A stretch of DNA of 64,000 nt from Pantoea eucalypti (GCF_009646115.1 NZ_CP045720.1:2356001-2420000); one strand, 5' to 3'. Shown: positions 16,841 through 29,772, numbered from the stretch's first letter. Made by a program: numbers and translations. Notes: generated by a model from the sequence alone, not told the origin.

Positions 16841-17932
16841 ATGCCTTCACATGAAAAAACTCGTCACAAGGAATTCTCGCTGATATTTCCCCTTATCACG
16901 CTGGGTATACTCTATTTTTTTGGTGCTAACACCGCATTTCCCGTTGTCGTCGGTATCAACTTAGTGGCATTGATTGCCATTCTGAGCAGCGCGTTTAGCG
17001 TGGTGAGACATGCAGATGTGCTGGCCCACCGGCTGGGCGAACCCTATGGCTCACTGATTCTGAGCCTCTCTGTCGTCATTCTGGAAGTGAGTCTGATCTC
17101 GGCGCTGATGGCGACAGGCGATGCCGCACCCGGCCTGATGCGCGATACGCTTTATTCGATTGTGATGATTGTGACCGGCGGGCTGGTCGGCTTTGCGCTG
17201 CTGCTGGGCGGTAATAAGTTTGCGACGCAGTACGTCAATCTGGCGGGCGTGAAACAATATCTGATCGCTATCTTTCCCCTCGCGATTCTGGTGCTGGTAT
17301 TTCCCAACGCGCTGCCGGGCGGTAATTTCTCTGTCACCCAGGCCCTGCTCATCGCGGCAATTTCAGCCGCAATGTATGGCGTTTTCCTGCTGATTCAGAC
17401 CAAAACCCACCAGAGCCTGTTTGTTTATGAGCATGAAGATGAGAGTGACGATGGGGATCCGCATCATGGTAAACCTTCGGCGCACAGCAGCGTCTGGCAC
17501 ACTATCTGGCTGATCGTGCATTTGATTGCGGTCATTGCCGTGACCAAGATGAACGCCAATACGCTGGAAAGCCTGCTGACAGACCTGAATGCACCGGCAC
17601 AGTTTACCGGCTTCCTGGTGGCGTTGCTTATCCTCTCGCCGGAAGGGCTCGGCGCAATTAAGGCTGTGCTGATGAATCAGGTACAGCGCGCCATGAACCT
17701 GTTCTTTGGTTCGGTGCTGGCGACTATCTCCCTGACGGTACCGGCAGTAACCATTATCGCCACCCTGACCGGACAGGAGCTGATATTCGGTCTGGAGCCG
17801 CCACAGATGGTGATTATGATGGCGTCGCTGATTCTCTGTCAGCTCTCCTTCTCGACCGGACGCACCAATGTATTGAACGGTGCCGCCCATCTGGCGTTGT
17901 TTATCGGATATCTGATGACCATCATGCTGTAA
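16841..17932 (+). CDS. chaA: ChaA sodium-potassium/proton (calcium/proton) antiporter
   Basis: The 363-residue polytopic membrane protein shows the two CaCA-family alpha repeats: GEPYGSLILSLSVVILEVSL in the first half and VALLILSPEGLGAIKAVL in the second, each with the conserved acidic residue. A hydrophilic acidic loop with His (HEDESDDGDPHHG) lies in the middle, as in E. coli ChaA (366 residues). It exports Na+/K+/Ca2+ in exchange for protons at alkaline pH. Confidence 0.95.
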   Translation: MPSHEKTRHKEFSLIFPLITLGILYFFGANTAFPVVVGINLVALIAILSSAFSVVRHADVLAHRLGEPYGSLILSLSVVILEVSLISALMATGDAAPGLMRDTLYSIVMIVTGGLVGFALLLGGNKFATQYVNLAGVKQYLIAIFPLAILVLVFPNALPGGNFSVTQALLIAAISAAMYGVFLLIQTKTHQSLFVYEHEDESDDGDPHHGKPSAHSSVWHTIWLIVHLIAVIAVTKMNANTLESLLTDLNAPAQFTGFLVALLILSPEGLGAIKAVLMNQVQRAMNLFFGSVLATISLTVPAVTIIATLTGQELIFGLEPPQMVIMMASLILCQLSFSTGRTNVLNGAAHLALFIGYLMTIML

Positions 17933-17951
17933 CGGCAGCGGGCTTCAGACG

Positions 17952-17984
17952 AAAAAAAAGAGCGAGTAATCGCTCTTTTTTTTC
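17952..17984. terminator. Bidirectional terminator between chaA and kdsA
   Basis: A-run, AGAGCGA-gtaa-TCGCTCT, T-run. The convergent genes chaA and kdsA end on either side, and the A and T tracts let it serve both. Confidence 0.88.
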
Positions 17985-17991
17985 AGCAAAC

Positions 17992-18858
<867 letters not shown>

Positions 18859-18871
18859 TCAGTGGGTCCGC

Positions 18872-19681
18872 TTAGTGCAGCGTGACCTGTTTTTGTTCGA
18901 TTGCGTGAATCTGAACTTTGATCATTTCGCTGACCGGGTCTTCAGGACACTGCTCAACGAAGTAAGTTAAATCATTCAGCGCGATATGTTCGCACTCCAG
19001 CTGCGCGTAGATCAAACCGCGGTCGCGAATTTCATAGGGATCATCCGGATCAATACGCAACAGCACCTGACTGACGTTCAGTGCCAGTTCCATCTTCTGC
19101 TCTTCCATCAATGCCGCTTTAAGCGTGTCGAGCATTTTGCGCATCACGGTGACGGTCTTCGCTTCGTCGAGGTCATCATCATACAGACGCGCGGTCGGGC
19201 TGATGTTGCCTTTGAGCCACACTTCCAGCGTGTGCCGGTCAAGGGTTTCTCCATTGAACGGATTGATCATCCACTTGTCGCCATCAATCCAGTCCGCACG
19301 CAGAATCAACTGCGTCGGGAAAATCACCGGCATCAGCGGCAGTTCCAGCTCGGCGGCAATATGTAGCAGGATAACGCCCAGTGACACTGCCGTGCCCTGA
19401 CGCGTCTTCAGCACATTGTCGATCCAGAGCGCATCAGAAAGCTTGTAGACACCGCTGGCGCCGCGAAATCCCCACTGGCGATAAAACAGCTCAAGCAGCT
19501 TTTCCAGCTGCATATCCGCATCTTCAGCGTGGCTGACATAGTCACGCGCTTCGGCGACTAACGCCGCAAGTTGCGCTTCCACCGACAACGCCGGAAAATC
19601 GGCGCGGATGGCAAGCGTAGCGCCAATCACCGCTTCACACAGCGGTGTCTGGCTGAAATCTAATTGTTCGGTCGAGGTCAT
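18872..19681 (-). CDS. sirB1: SirB1 family protein (transglutaminase-like/TPR)
   Basis: The 269-residue protein has the SirB1 N-terminal transglutaminase-like region (LFYRQWGFRGASGVY, TRQGTAVSLGVILLHIAAEL) and a C-terminal TPR-like stretch (NVSQVLLRIDPDDPYEIRDRG). E. coli ychA is the counterpart. The cellular function is uncertain. It begins one base after sirB2 ends. Confidence 0.92.
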   Translation of the reverse strand: MTSTEQLDFSQTPLCEAVIGATLAIRADFPALSVEAQLAALVAEARDYVSHAEDADMQLEKLLELFYRQWGFRGASGVYKLSDALWIDNVLKTRQGTAVSLGVILLHIAAELELPLMPVIFPTQLILRADWIDGDKWMINPFNGETLDRHTLEVWLKGNISPTARLYDDDLDEAKTVTVMRKMLDTLKAALMEEQKMELALNVSQVLLRIDPDDPYEIRDRGLIYAQLECEHIALNDLTYFVEQCPEDPVSEMIKVQIHAIEQKQVTLH

Positions 19682-19682
19682 A

Positions 19683-20075
19683 CTATCCCCATAACGGCAT
19701 TTTAGTCAGCGCCAGCGTAATGATGGTCACCAGGGCGAGTAACGCCACCAGAAAAGCGATCCAGCGGGTGCGATCAGTGCGTGGACGTCGACTCAATGCC
19801 ACAAATCCTAAGGCGATGTAGATGATAACCGCTAAAAGCTTCTCCGTCAGCCAGCTTCCTTGCGGCGTGAAGGGATAGAAGTGGGTAATCATCACCAGCG
19901 AGACGCCGGTCACCAGTAACAGCGTGTCATTAATGTGCGGCAGAATGCGGACCCAGCGTTTCGTCATCATTGCCGAACCACAGCGCAGCCAGTAAAACCG
20001 CAGCAGAAACAGCGTCACGGTCAGCACGACGGTTAAGATGTGCAGATTTTTAATCAGAGGATAAAAGGCGACCAT
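19683..20075 (-). CDS. sirB2: SirB2 family inner-membrane protein
   Basis: The 130-residue protein has four hydrophobic helices (HILTVVLTVTLFLLRFYWL, LLLVTGVSLVMI, LAVIIYIALGFVAL, AFLVALLALVTIITLAL), the SirB/DUF413-type arrangement of E. coli YchQ. Role not established; conserved between prmC and sirB1. Confidence 0.92.
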   Translation of the reverse strand: MVAFYPLIKNLHILTVVLTVTLFLLRFYWLRCGSAMMTKRWVRILPHINDTLLLVTGVSLVMITHFYPFTPQGSWLTEKLLAVIIYIALGFVALSRRPRTDRTRWIAFLVALLALVTIITLALTKMPLWG

Positions 20076-20101
20076 TATAAATCCTTTTTAAAGCGCTTTT
20101 A

Positions 20102-20932
20102 TTAGGGGAACTGACCTAAGGTGACTCGTGGATTGCCACCGTAATCGTTGACGGTTTCAACGGCGTGATAGCCATTCTGCCGCATCAGCGTAGCCACCGC
20201 TTCGCCCTGCTGCCAGCCATGCTCCAGCAGCAGCCAGCCGCCGGGTAGCAGCCACGCAGGTGCCTGCTCGATCAGCGTGCGCAGATCCGCCAGTCCCGCC
20301 TCATCGGCCACCAGCGCGCTGCGCGGTTCGAAACGCACGTCACCCTGCTCCAGATGACTATCGCTGGCATCAATATAGGGCGGATTGCTGACGATGAGAC
20401 TAAAGCGCTGCGGCGTGAGAGCCTGGAACCAGTGACTGAGCAGAAAGCGAGTGTTGCTGAGGCTGAGCTGCTGCGCATTACTGCCTGCCAGCTCAACGGC
20501 GGCCTGAATGCGATCCACGCCGGTCACCTGACAGTCGGGGCGCTCGCTGGCCAGTGCCAGCGCAATCGCTCCGGTGCCGGTGCCCATATCCAGAATGGTC
20601 GAAGGTGTCGCAGGCAGATGCGCCAGCGCCTGTTCAACCAGCAGTTCGGTATCCGGACGCGGAATCAGCGTGGCATCAGTGACGCGTAAGGGCAGCGACC
20701 AGAACTCGCGCTCGCCCACCAGATGCGCTACCGGTTCGCCCCGGGCACGACGCGCCAGCAGGCTATTCAGCTGCGCCAGCTGTTCATCGCTGAGCACCGT
20801 TTCATCAAAGGCAATTAACCAGCTGCGTGACTTGCCGGTCACGTAACCCAACAGGATCTCTGCGTCACGCTTAGGGCTGTCACCACCATACAGCGTGGCA
20901 ACCGCCTGTTTCAGCCAGTGACGAAAATCCAT
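20102..20932 (-). CDS. prmC: Peptide chain release factor N5-glutamine methyltransferase
   Basis: The 276-residue enzyme methylates the GGQ glutamine of RF1 and RF2. The SAM-binding motif DMGTGTGAIALALA and the catalytic NPPY (VSNPPYIDASD) are intact. Its start overlaps the prfA stop by one base (TAATG), coupling it to the substrate gene. Confidence 0.97.
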   Translation of the reverse strand: MDFRHWLKQAVATLYGGDSPKRDAEILLGYVTGKSRSWLIAFDETVLSDEQLAQLNSLLARRARGEPVAHLVGEREFWSLPLRVTDATLIPRPDTELLVEQALAHLPATPSTILDMGTGTGAIALALASERPDCQVTGVDRIQAAVELAGSNAQQLSLSNTRFLLSHWFQALTPQRFSLIVSNPPYIDASDSHLEQGDVRFEPRSALVADEAGLADLRTLIEQAPAWLLPGGWLLLEHGWQQGEAVATLMRQNGYHAVETVNDYGGNPRVTLGQFP

Positions 20933-22014
20933 TAATCCTGACCAGCCAGCGCCGCCAGCTGATCCGCCTGGTATTCCTGCACAATCGGCTCGATCAGGCT
21001 GTCAAGTTTGCCTTCCATCACTTCATCCAGACGGTAGATCGTCAGGTTGATACGGTGATCGGTCACGCGGCCCTGCGGGAAGTTATAGGTACGGTTGCGG
21101 TCAGAGCGGTCGCCGCTGCCCAGCAGGTTGCGGCGGGTACTGGCTTCGGCAGCGTGACGGCGGGCCATCTCTGCCGCGTGAATACGCGAACCCAGCACCG
21201 CCAGCGCTTTGGCTTTGTTTTTATGCTGTGAACGTTCATCCTGACACTCCACCACGATGCCGGTGGGCAGGTGGGTAATACGAATCGCGGAGTCGGTGGT
21301 GTTAACGTGCTGACCGCCTGCACCAGAAGAACGGAAAGTATCGATTTTCAGGTCACCGGCATTGATCTCCGGCAGTTCTGCTTCCGGAATTTCCGGCATC
21401 ACGGCAACGGTACAGGCTGAGGTATGAATACGGCCCTGAGATTCGGTCTCCGGTACACGCTGCACACGGTGGCCGCCTGACTCAAACTTCAGGCGCCCAT
21501 AGGCACCGTCGCCGGTCACGCGAGCAATGACTTCTTTGTAACCGCCATGCTCGCCTTCGTTGGCGCTGATGATCTCCACGCGCCAGCGACGCGCTTCGGC
21601 ATAGCGGCTGTACATACGGAACAGATCGCCGGCGAAGATCGCGGCTTCGTCGCCGCCGGTGCCGGCGCGCACTTCAATAAAGCAGGCGCGCTCATCATCG
21701 GGATCTTTCGGCAGTAACAGAACCTGCAACTGCTGCTCCAGCACGTCGTTTTTCTCACGCGCTTCCTGCAACTCTTCCTGCGCCATATCACGCATTTCAG
21801 GGTCGTCGAGCATCTGCTGCGCCGTTTCGATATCTTCCTGTACCTGCTGCCAGTCGCGGAAGCAACGGGTCACATCGGTCAGTTGGGCATATTCGCGTGA
21901 CAGCGCACGGAAACGCTCCTGATCGGCGATCACGCCAGCATCGCCCAGCATCGCTTCCACTTCTTCGTGGCGCTCCTGCAGGGCTTCCAGTTTGGCAACT
22001 ATAGAGGTCTTCAT
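20932..22014 (-). CDS. prfA: Peptide chain release factor 1
   Basis: The 360-residue RF1 recognises UAA and UAG. It carries the GGQ loop ([17 protein letters not shown]) and the class-specific PxT-type region ([20 protein letters not shown]). Length equals E. coli PrfA. The presence of standard RF1 argues that the in-frame UAG codons further right in the window act as stops. Confidence 0.98.
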   Translation of the reverse strand: MKTSIVAKLEALQERHEEVEAMLGDAGVIADQERFRALSREYAQLTDVTRCFRDWQQVQEDIETAQQMLDDPEMRDMAQEELQEAREKNDVLEQQLQVLLLPKDPDDERACFIEVRAGTGGDEAAIFAGDLFRMYSRYAEARRWRVEIISANEGEHGGYKEVIARVTGDGAYGRLKFESGGHRVQRVPETESQGRIHTSACTVAVMPEIPEAELPEINAGDLKIDTFRSSGAGGQHVNTTDSAIRITHLPTGIVVECQDERSQHKNKAKALAVLGSRIHAAEMARRHAAEASTRRNLLGSGDRSDRNRTYNFPQGRVTDHRINLTIYRLDEVMEGKLDSLIEPIVQEYQADQLAALAGQD

Positions 22015-22056
22015 TTAAATGTGGGATTCCCGTAACAGGTGGCGACAGCGGTGTAC

Positions 22057-23313
22057 CTAATCGAGACCCAGGCTGTCGCGTAAAATCTGCAGGCGTTCAT
22101 TATCGCCATCGCGGGCGGCCTGCTGAAGTGATTTGGTTGGAGCATGTATTAAACGGTTGGTCAGCTTGTGCGCCAGTTCCTGCATGACTTTCTGCGGATC
22201 GGCACCCTGCTGCAGCGCCTGCAGCGCACGGCCTTCCAGCTCAGCGCGGATTTCATCCGCCTGAGAACGATATTCACGGATCGTATTCACCGCGCCCTGT
22301 GAGCGCAGCCACGCCATGAATTCGCTGCTTTCCTGAACCACGATGCTTTCGGCCTGAACCGCGGCCGCTTTGCGCTGCGCCAGGTTCTGTTCGATGATCG
22401 CCTGCAGGTCATCCACGCTGTAGAGATAAGCGTTAGGCAGATCGCCCACCTCCGGCTCTACGTCGCGCGGCACCGCAATATCGACCAGCAGCATCGGTTT
22501 GTTGCGGCGCGCTTTCAGGGCGCGCTCCATCATTCCCTTGCCGATAATCGGTAACGGACTGGAGGTTGACGAAATAATGATGTCGGCTTCAGCCAGACGG
22601 GCATCGATCTCCGCCAGCGTGATCACTTCCGCACCCACTTCCGCCGCCAGCGTTTCAGCGCGCTCGCGGGTACGGTTGGCGATGATGAGATTTTTGACCT
22701 GATGCTCACGCAGATGACGCGCCACCAGCTCAATGGTTTCGCCTGCGCCGACCAGCAGTACATTGACGGAAGAGAGAGATTCGAAGATCTGGCGGGCCAG
22801 CGTACAGGCGGCAAACGCCACCGAGACCGCGTTAGCACCGATATCGGTTTCTGTGCGCACGCGTTTGGCCACAGAGAAGGTTTTCTGGAACATGCGCTCC
22901 AGTTCACTGCTCAGTGCCTGACCGCGCGAGGAGTCAGCAAACGCTTTTTTTACCTGACCGAGGATCTGGGGTTCACCGAGTACCAGGGAGTCGAGTCCGC
23001 TGGCGACGCGCATCAGATGGCTGACCGCCTCGTTATCCTGATGCCAGTAGAGGCTGTTGCGTACATCCTCTTCATCCAGCTGATGATAATTACATAACCA
23101 GCTCACCAGACGCGCCTGTAAGTCGGCCTGTTGCTCTACACTCAGGTAAAGTTCAGTCCGGTTACAGGTGGACAACACCACGCCGCTCTGCACCATGGGC
23201 TGTGATAACAGGCTGTTTAACGCCTGCTCAAGCGTCTCCGGCCCGAACGAGACGCGTTCGCGCAGAGCAATGGGGGCTGTCTTGTGATTGATTCCGAGAG
23301 CGAGCAGCGTCAT
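22057..23313 (-). CDS. hemA: Glutamyl-tRNA reductase
   Basis: The 418-residue enzyme starts the C5 haem pathway by reducing Glu-tRNA to glutamate semialdehyde. It has the catalytic Cys in [13 protein letters not shown], the NADPH-binding [17 protein letters not shown], and the N-terminal [19 protein letters not shown] start seen in enterics. It is divergent from lolB and precedes prfA by 42 bp. Confidence 0.97.
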   Translation of the reverse strand: MTLLALGINHKTAPIALRERVSFGPETLEQALNSLLSQPMVQSGVVLSTCNRTELYLSVEQQADLQARLVSWLCNYHQLDEEDVRNSLYWHQDNEAVSHLMRVASGLDSLVLGEPQILGQVKKAFADSSRGQALSSELERMFQKTFSVAKRVRTETDIGANAVSVAFAACTLARQIFESLSSVNVLLVGAGETIELVARHLREHQVKNLIIANRTRERAETLAAEVGAEVITLAEIDARLAEADIIISSTSSPLPIIGKGMMERALKARRNKPMLLVDIAVPRDVEPEVGDLPNAYLYSVDDLQAIIEQNLAQRKAAAVQAESIVVQESSEFMAWLRSQGAVNTIREYRSQADEIRAELEGRALQALQQGADPQKVMQELAHKLTNRLIHAPTKSLQQAARDGDNERLQILRDSLGLD

Positions 23314-23529
23314 GGCGGTTTTAGTTGGGATGTCCCAATAATGTCAGGGTTTTGTGATGCGCATTCTACAAGATGCGGCAGATCAAGAAAAGCCATACAA
23401 AGGCTATGACTGTAATAAGATTAACCCGATCGTGCGCAATTTGCTGCATAACAGCATTGACGGTTAAAACCGGGACGGTTAGCGTTATCCGTTACGAAAA
23501 ATACATGTGTCCGAGGAGATGACCACTTG

Positions 23530-24153
23530 ATGCTTAATACACCACGCAATCTGTTGCGCCTTTTGCCCCTTGCCAGCGTCCTGCTGGCGGCCTGTAGCGT
23601 CAACAAACCGCAAGGCCCGGGCCCCAGCGTTACCGCGCCACAGTGGCAACAGCATCAGCAGGCGGTCTCAAAGGTTACGCACTATCAGACCCGCGGTGCC
23701 TTTGCCTACCTCTCTGACAAGCAGAAAGTCTATGCCCGCTTCAACTGGCAACAGACCGCGCCTGATCGCTATCGCCTGCTGCTGACCAATCCACTGGGCA
23801 GTACCGAACTGCAGCTTGATGCACAGGGCTCGGTGGTGCAGATCGTCGATAACAAAGGCAAGCGTTACGTCAGCAATGATGCACAGAAGATGATTTCGCA
23901 ACTTACTGGCATGAACATTCCGCTGGCAAACCTGCGCCAGTGGATGATGGGTCTGCCTGGCGATGCCACCGATTATCAGCTTAACGAGAACTATCAGCTA
24001 AGCAGCCTGAACTACAGCCGCGACGGCCAGAACTGGCAGGTGTCTATTGCGGGTTACGATAGCAAAGTTACCCCACCGCTGCCGTCCAGCCTGGAGCTGA
24101 AAGAGGGTGATCAGCGAATTAAACTGCGTATGGACGGCTGGACCGTTCAATGA
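23530..24153 (+). CDS. lolB: Outer-membrane lipoprotein receptor LolB
   Basis: The 207-residue product has a lipoprotein signal with lipobox LAAC ([17 protein letters not shown]), then the LolB domain ([22 protein letters not shown] region, [32 protein letters not shown]). It receives lipoproteins from LolA and inserts them in the outer membrane. ATG 23530 follows GAGGAGATGACC; TTG 23527 is adjacent and unlikely. The stop overlaps ispE by four bases. Confidence 0.96.
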   Translation: MLNTPRNLLRLLPLASVLLAACSVNKPQGPGPSVTAPQWQQHQQAVSKVTHYQTRGAFAYLSDKQKVYARFNWQQTAPDRYRLLLTNPLGSTELQLDAQGSVVQIVDNKGKRYVSNDAQKMISQLTGMNIPLANLRQWMMGLPGDATDYQLNENYQLSSLNYSRDGQNWQVSIAGYDSKVTPPLPSSLELKEGDQRIKLRMDGWTVQ

Positions 24154-25007
24154 TCACCCACTGGCCTGCCCCGGCAAAACTGAATCTTTTTCTCTACATC
24201 ACTGGCCGTCGTCCCGACGGCTATCACAACCTGCAGACGCTGTTTCAGTTTCTGGATTACGGTGACCAGTTGCAGATTACCGTTGATGACAGCGATTCCA
24301 TTCAGCTGTTAACGCCGGTGGCAGGCGTCGCGGATGCAGATAACCTGATTGTGCGCGCCGCAAATAGGCTGAAACAGGCAGCCCTGAATAAGCATTGCCT
24401 GCCTGCTCGTGCTGGCGCACAGATCGCCATTGAGAAGCATCTGCCCATGGGGGGCGGCCTCGGTGGAGGTTCATCGGATGCTGCTACCGTACTGGTGGCG
24501 CTGAATCATCTGTGGCAAACCGGCTTCACACCGGATGAGCTGGCAGCAATTGGCGTGAAACTGGGCGCGGATGTGCCGGTGTTTGTGCACGGCTTCGCGG
24601 CTTTTGCGCAGGGAGTGGGTGAACAACTTCAGCCCGCAGAGCCGGAAGAAAAGTGGTATCTTGTCGCTCATCCCGGCGTGAACATCAGCACACCAGTGGT
24701 ATTCAACGACCCCGAACTGACGCGTGATACCCCATCGCGCAGTTTATCGACGCTTTTAGCTGCACCCTTCACCAATGATTGTGAAGCAGTGGTAAGAAAA
24801 CGTTTTCGTAAGGTTGATGAGCTTGTTTCCTGGCTGCTAGAATACGCGCCGTCACGCCTGACTGGCACGGGCGCTTGTGTGTTTGCTGAATTCGACACTG
24901 AGTCTGCTGCCCGTCAGGTGCTGGAGCTTGCCCCGAATGGGGTGCGCGGATTTGTAGCCCGGGGCGTAAATGTTTCGCCGCTACAGCGTACCCTGCGAGG
25001 CGATTAG
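24150..25007 (+). CDS. ispE: 4-diphosphocytidyl-2-C-methyl-D-erythritol kinase
   Basis: The 285-residue GHMP kinase of the MEP isoprenoid pathway. Visible motifs: [19 protein letters not shown], the ATP-binding [17 protein letters not shown], and [10 protein letters not shown]. Overlaps lolB by four bases, as in E. coli. Confidence 0.97.
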   Translation: MITHWPAPAKLNLFLYITGRRPDGYHNLQTLFQFLDYGDQLQITVDDSDSIQLLTPVAGVADADNLIVRAANRLKQAALNKHCLPARAGAQIAIEKHLPMGGGLGGGSSDAATVLVALNHLWQTGFTPDELAAIGVKLGADVPVFVHGFAAFAQGVGEQLQPAEPEEKWYLVAHPGVNISTPVVFNDPELTRDTPSRSLSTLLAAPFTNDCEAVVRKRFRKVDELVSWLLEYAPSRLTGTGACVFAEFDTESAARQVLELAPNGVRGFVARGVNVSPLQRTLRGD

Positions 25008-25071
25008 CGATTGCGTGACAGTGTCACCACGTTCCAGACACTGCACGTTTCGCATCAACACACCCGTGTGA

Positions 25072-26091
<1,020 letters not shown>

Positions 26092-26101
26092 TTCTTCGCG
26101 G

Positions 26102-26127
26102 AACCGGGCCCTGTGCCCGGTTTTTTT
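26102..26127 (+). terminator. Intrinsic terminator after prs
   Basis: ACCGGGC-cctgt-GCCCGGT followed by a T-run lies 11 bp after the prs stop. Confidence 0.88.
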
Positions 26128-26305
26128 AAGCCAGCCAGTCGCCCGACTAACGCACTTCTTTTTCTGATTTTTCCGCGATAAATTTCCCCACTATCCCCTA
26201 TTTTCAACGCCACTCACTCTTTTAGTAAAACGCTGCGTTCCCCGCTTCTGCCCGATGCCGTTAAGTGGTAATTTGCAACGCAATTTTAATAAGAACCCGG
26301 CCCTC

Positions 26306-27457
26306 ATGAACCTCGATATCTATACCTTATTTATTTGCGAGCTTTATGTACTGGGGTTTCTGAGCATCATCATGGTCTTTGCCTGGATTGGATCGCAGTA
26401 TGACCGCGTTCTGGGCTTCACCTGCCTGTCGCTGATATTTACCCTGATTTCCGTGTTCTTAAGTAGCCTGCGCAGCAGTGGCCTGCATTTTCTGCCGGTT
26501 GCGGTGGGCAATGTTTTAGTGATGCTGGCTTATGGCGGATTGTTAAATGCGTTGCGGCGCTTGAGTGGCAAACCCATCGGTACCCACTGGCTGCTGGGCG
26601 CGCTGCTCTGGGCACTCCTCTGCTGCTTTCCGGCCTTCTATTACAGCTTGCCCAGGCGAGTATTTGTGCTGTGTATCGCCTGTATGGCCTATACCGCAGC
26701 ATTTATTCAACTGGTCTGGCTGGCTCGTGACTCGCTAAAATCGACTTTCTGGCCTGCACAGTTGCTGCTGTGGATTCACCTGCTGTTTCATCTGGCGCGC
26801 ATTTTTCTGGATAGCGCCATTGCCAGTACCAGGCATGGTGCCATTGGCGGATCGGACTTCTCGGTTTACGTGATTCTGGAGTCCATTCTGTTTGTCATTG
26901 GCCTGACATTTACCATTCTGGCCATGGTGAATGAGCGGATGCAGAGCGTGTTGAAACACACTTCCCTGCACGATCCGCTGACCAGCGCCTGGAATCGCCG
27001 TGCTTTATTTAACGAAGCAGAAAAAATTGTGGCGCATTGCCGCCGTCAGAACCGGCCTTATAGTGCAATCCTGTTCGATCTTGATCACTTCAAGAGCATT
27101 AATGATCGGTATGGGCATCAGCAGGGTGACCAGATTTTGATCCACTTTTGCGGCATTGTCAGAGAGCTGATGCCTGCTGACGGGCGCTTTGCAAGGCTGG
27201 GTGGAGAGGAGTTTGCGGCGATAATCCCGGCCGGAGCAAAGGAGACGGAAGCCTGGTGTGAAGCGACACGACTGGCGGTTTGTAAGTCACAGCCCAATGA
27301 GATTACCTATTCAGTCAGCATTGGATTCGCAACGCTGACCCAACCGCATCAGGGCTTTGAGGATTTACTGGCACTGGCAGATGCGGCGCTTTATCACGCG
27401 AAAGCCAGTGGCCGGAACTGCACTGCGCAGCATCCGGTCCCGGCTGCACTCACTTAA
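26306..27457 (+). CDS. Membrane-bound diguanylate cyclase (GGDEF)
   Basis: The roughly 383-residue protein has an N-terminal integral membrane sensor region of about six to seven helices (residues 1-215), then a GGDEF domain. The active-site loop is GGEEF (FARLGGEEFAAIIP), with DHFKSINDRYGHQQGDQIL before it, so cyclic-di-GMP synthesis is expected. The RxxD inhibitory-site position upstream of GGEEF reads PADG, so product inhibition there looks absent. ATG 26306 starts right at the first helix; ATG 26255 would add 17 residues. It occupies the prs-pth interval that holds dauA in E. coli. The stop overlaps the convergent ychH stop. Confidence 0.9.
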   Translation: MNLDIYTLFICELYVLGFLSIIMVFAWIGSQYDRVLGFTCLSLIFTLISVFLSSLRSSGLHFLPVAVGNVLVMLAYGGLLNALRRLSGKPIGTHWLLGALLWALLCCFPAFYYSLPRRVFVLCIACMAYTAAFIQLVWLARDSLKSTFWPAQLLLWIHLLFHLARIFLDSAIASTRHGAIGGSDFSVYVILESILFVIGLTFTILAMVNERMQSVLKHTSLHDPLTSAWNRRALFNEAEKIVAHCRRQNRPYSAILFDLDHFKSINDRYGHQQGDQILIHFCGIVRELMPADGRFARLGGEEFAAIIPAGAKETEAWCEATRLAVCKSQPNEITYSVSIGFATLTQPHQGFEDLLALADAALYHAKASGRNCTAQHPVPAALT

Positions 27458-27729
27458 TGATGTGAGTTGTGCGATCTGCGGCAGCGTTTGTCATAGTGAC
27501 GCAGCCAGTAATAACGATCTTCTACCTTTTCACGACCACTCAGACCGGCGCCCACCAGCCATAGCAGCGCACCAATAAAGATGCCTAAAATCGCCCCCTG
27601 AGCCAGAAGCTGTGGCAGATCAAGTGAGGGGAGCTGATTAATAATTGAGAAGCCGACGCCCAGCACCATTGTCACTAATCCCAGTACCATCAAGCTGTTA
27701 CCTGCTACACGGCAGTGTTGGTATTTCAT
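27454..27729 (-). CDS. ychH: YchH family inner-membrane stress protein
   Basis: The 91-residue protein has two helices (LMVLGLVTMVLGVGFSII and GAILGIFIGALLWLVGAGL) and the conserved C-terminus YYWLRHYDKRCRR found in E. coli YchH. It is divergent from pth as in E. coli. Associated with stress response; mechanism unknown. Confidence 0.93.
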   Translation of the reverse strand: MKYQHCRVAGNSLMVLGLVTMVLGVGFSIINQLPSLDLPQLLAQGAILGIFIGALLWLVGAGLSGREKVEDRYYWLRHYDKRCRRSHNSHH

Positions 27730-27984
27730 GCTGCACCCCCATCCTTATGAGAAAATGACCGCACACAATGTTAAGTGCCATAAGTTTAGGCAATGGGTAA
27801 AGATTACGTTGCGGACTGGATCACACATCAGTCATAAAGCATTCCCTGGCCCTGAGTCCAGCCTGTTGATTTAGATAGAAAATGATTAATCACTTCACTG
27901 AACCATTTCGGCGCTTGTGCTTTGTCATCCTGGCTGTGGCGAAGTAAACTAACGCCCTTTCGCAATAACAGCAGGATAATCATT
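27730..27984. other. Divergent ychH/pth intergenic region
   Basis: 255 bp with no gene. It should carry both divergent promoters; I could not assign boxes confidently. An AGCAGGATAATCATT segment supplies the ribosome-binding site for the GTG start of pth. Confidence 0.4.
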
Positions 27985-28572
27985 GTGAGCAGCATTAAAC
28001 TGATTGTGGGCCTTGCCAATCCGGGCGCTGAATATGCCGCCACGCGCCACAATGCGGGTGCCTGGTATCTGGATTTACTGGCTGAGCGCCACAATCAGTC
28101 ACTGAAAGAGGAAGGCAAATTCTATGGCTACACCGCCCGCCTGATGATCGCCGGAGAGGATGTGCGCCTGCTGGTGCCGACCACCTTTATGAACCTGAGC
28201 GGTAAAGCGGTTGCGGCGATGGCGACCTTTTATCGCATCGCGCCGGAAGAGATTCTGGTGGCACACGATGAACTTGATCTGCCACCCGGCGTAGCCAAGT
28301 TTAAACAAGGCGGCGGGCATGGTGGTCACAACGGTCTGAAAGACATCATCAGCAAACTGGGCAACAACAACAATTTTCATCGGCTCCGCATCGGCATCGG
28401 GCATCCCGGCGATCGTAATAAGGTAACCGGATTTGTACTGGGCAAGCCGCCTGCCAGTGAGCAGAAGCTGATTGATGATGCCATTGATGAAGCGGTGCGC
28501 TGCACCGAACTGTGGCTGAAAGAGGATCGCATTAAGGCGATGAACCGGCTGCACGCCTTCAAGCCTGCTTAA
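27985..28572 (+). CDS. pth: Peptidyl-tRNA hydrolase
   Basis: The 195-residue enzyme frees tRNA from drop-off peptidyl-tRNA. Conserved residues are visible: Asn and catalytic His in [49 protein letters not shown] 27985 is chosen because it gives [14 protein letters not shown] aligned with E. coli [13 protein letters not shown]; the upstream frame adds 21 residues that do not align. Confidence 0.96.
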   Translation: MSSIKLIVGLANPGAEYAATRHNAGAWYLDLLAERHNQSLKEEGKFYGYTARLMIAGEDVRLLVPTTFMNLSGKAVAAMATFYRIAPEEILVAHDELDLPPGVAKFKQGGGHGGHNGLKDIISKLGNNNNFHRLRIGIGHPGDRNKVTGFVLGKPPASEQKLIDDAIDEAVRCTELWLKEDRIKAMNRLHAFKPA

Positions 28573-28597
28573 ACGCCCGAATCGTCGTGATTCCGTG

Positions 28598-28603
28598 TAT
28601 AAT
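28598..28603 (+). promoter_or_regulatory. Probable sigma-70 -10 box upstream of ychF
   Basis: A consensus TATAAT lies 78 bp before the ychF start in the pth-ychF gap. The -35 region is poor, so this is a moderate call. Confidence 0.45.
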
Positions 28604-28680
28604 GCGCGAAATTTTTCTATTCGTCTCCGACAGTCCGTCGTCTGACGTGCTGTCCATCCAGTTATAAAGGGTATCAAACC

Positions 28681-29772
28681 ATGGGATTCAAATGCGGTAT
28701 CGTGGGCCTGCCGAACGTCGGTAAATCCACTCTGTTCAACGCGCTGACCAAAGCGGGCATCGAAGCGGCTAACTTCCCTTTCTGCACCATTGAGCCAAAC
28801 ACCGGTGTGGTGCCAATGCCTGACCTGCGTCTCGACCAGCTTTCTGAGATTGTTAAGCCACAGCGCGTGGTGCCGACTACCATGGAATTCGTCGATATCG
28901 CGGGTCTGGTGAAAGGCGCGTCAAAAGGTGAAGGCCTGGGCAACCAGTTCCTGACCAACATCCGCGAAACCGAAGCGATCGGCCACGTGGTGCGCTGCTT
29001 TGAAAACGACAACATCATCCACGTGGCGGGTAAAGTCAACCCGGCTGAAGATATTGATGTGATCAACACCGAACTGGCCCTGTCCGATCTTGAGACCTGT
29101 GAACGTGCGATTCAGCGTGTGCAGAAGAAAGCCAAAGGCGGCGACAAAGATGCCAAAGCCGAGCTGGCTGCACTGGAAAAATGCCTGCCGCATCTTTCTG
29201 AAGCAGGCATGCTGCGTTCACTGGATCTGGATGCAGACGACAAAGCGGCCATCCGCTATCTGAGCTTCCTGACCCTGAAACCCACCATGTACATTGCTAA
29301 CGTCAATGAAGATGGTTTCGAGAACAACCCGTACCTGGATCAGGTGCGCGCTATCGCCGAAGCAGAAGGTTCTGTGGTGGTGCCTGTGTGTGCCGCTGTT
29401 GAGTCTGACATTGCTGAGCTGGAAGATGAAGACCGTGACGAGTTCATGGCCGAACTGGGACTGGAAGAACCGGGCCTGAACCGCGTGATCCGCGCCGGTT
29501 ACTCGTTGCTTAACCTGCAGACCTACTTCACCGCTGGCGTGAAAGAAGTGCGTGCATGGACCATCCCGGTTGGCGCAACAGCCCCACAGGCAGCCGGTAA
29601 AATCCATACCGACTTTGAGAAAGGTTTTATCCGCGCCCAGACCATCGCGTTTGAAGACTTTATCGCCTATAAAGGCGAGCAAGGTGCGAAAGAAGCCGGC
29701 AAGATGCGTTCAGAAGGTAAAGAGTACATCGTGAAAGATGGCGATGTGATGAACTTCCTGTTTAACGTCTGA
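28681..29772 (+). CDS. ychF: Redox-responsive ATPase YchF (OLA1 family)
   Basis: The 363-residue Obg-like ATPase has the P-loop GLPNVGKST, switch region [20 protein letters not shown], and the TGS domain with a FNV C-terminus. YchF binds ribosomes and prefers ATP. Order pth-ychF is conserved in enterics. Confidence 0.97.
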   Translation: MGFKCGIVGLPNVGKSTLFNALTKAGIEAANFPFCTIEPNTGVVPMPDLRLDQLSEIVKPQRVVPTTMEFVDIAGLVKGASKGEGLGNQFLTNIRETEAIGHVVRCFENDNIIHVAGKVNPAEDIDVINTELALSDLETCERAIQRVQKKAKGGDKDAKAELAALEKCLPHLSEAGMLRSLDLDADDKAAIRYLSFLTLKPTMYIANVNEDGFENNPYLDQVRAIAEAEGSVVVPVCAAVESDIAELEDEDRDEFMAELGLEEPGLNRVIRAGYSLLNLQTYFTAGVKEVRAWTIPVGATAPQAAGKIHTDFEKGFIRAQTIAFEDFIAYKGEQGAKEAGKMRSEGKEYIVKDGDVMNFLFNV

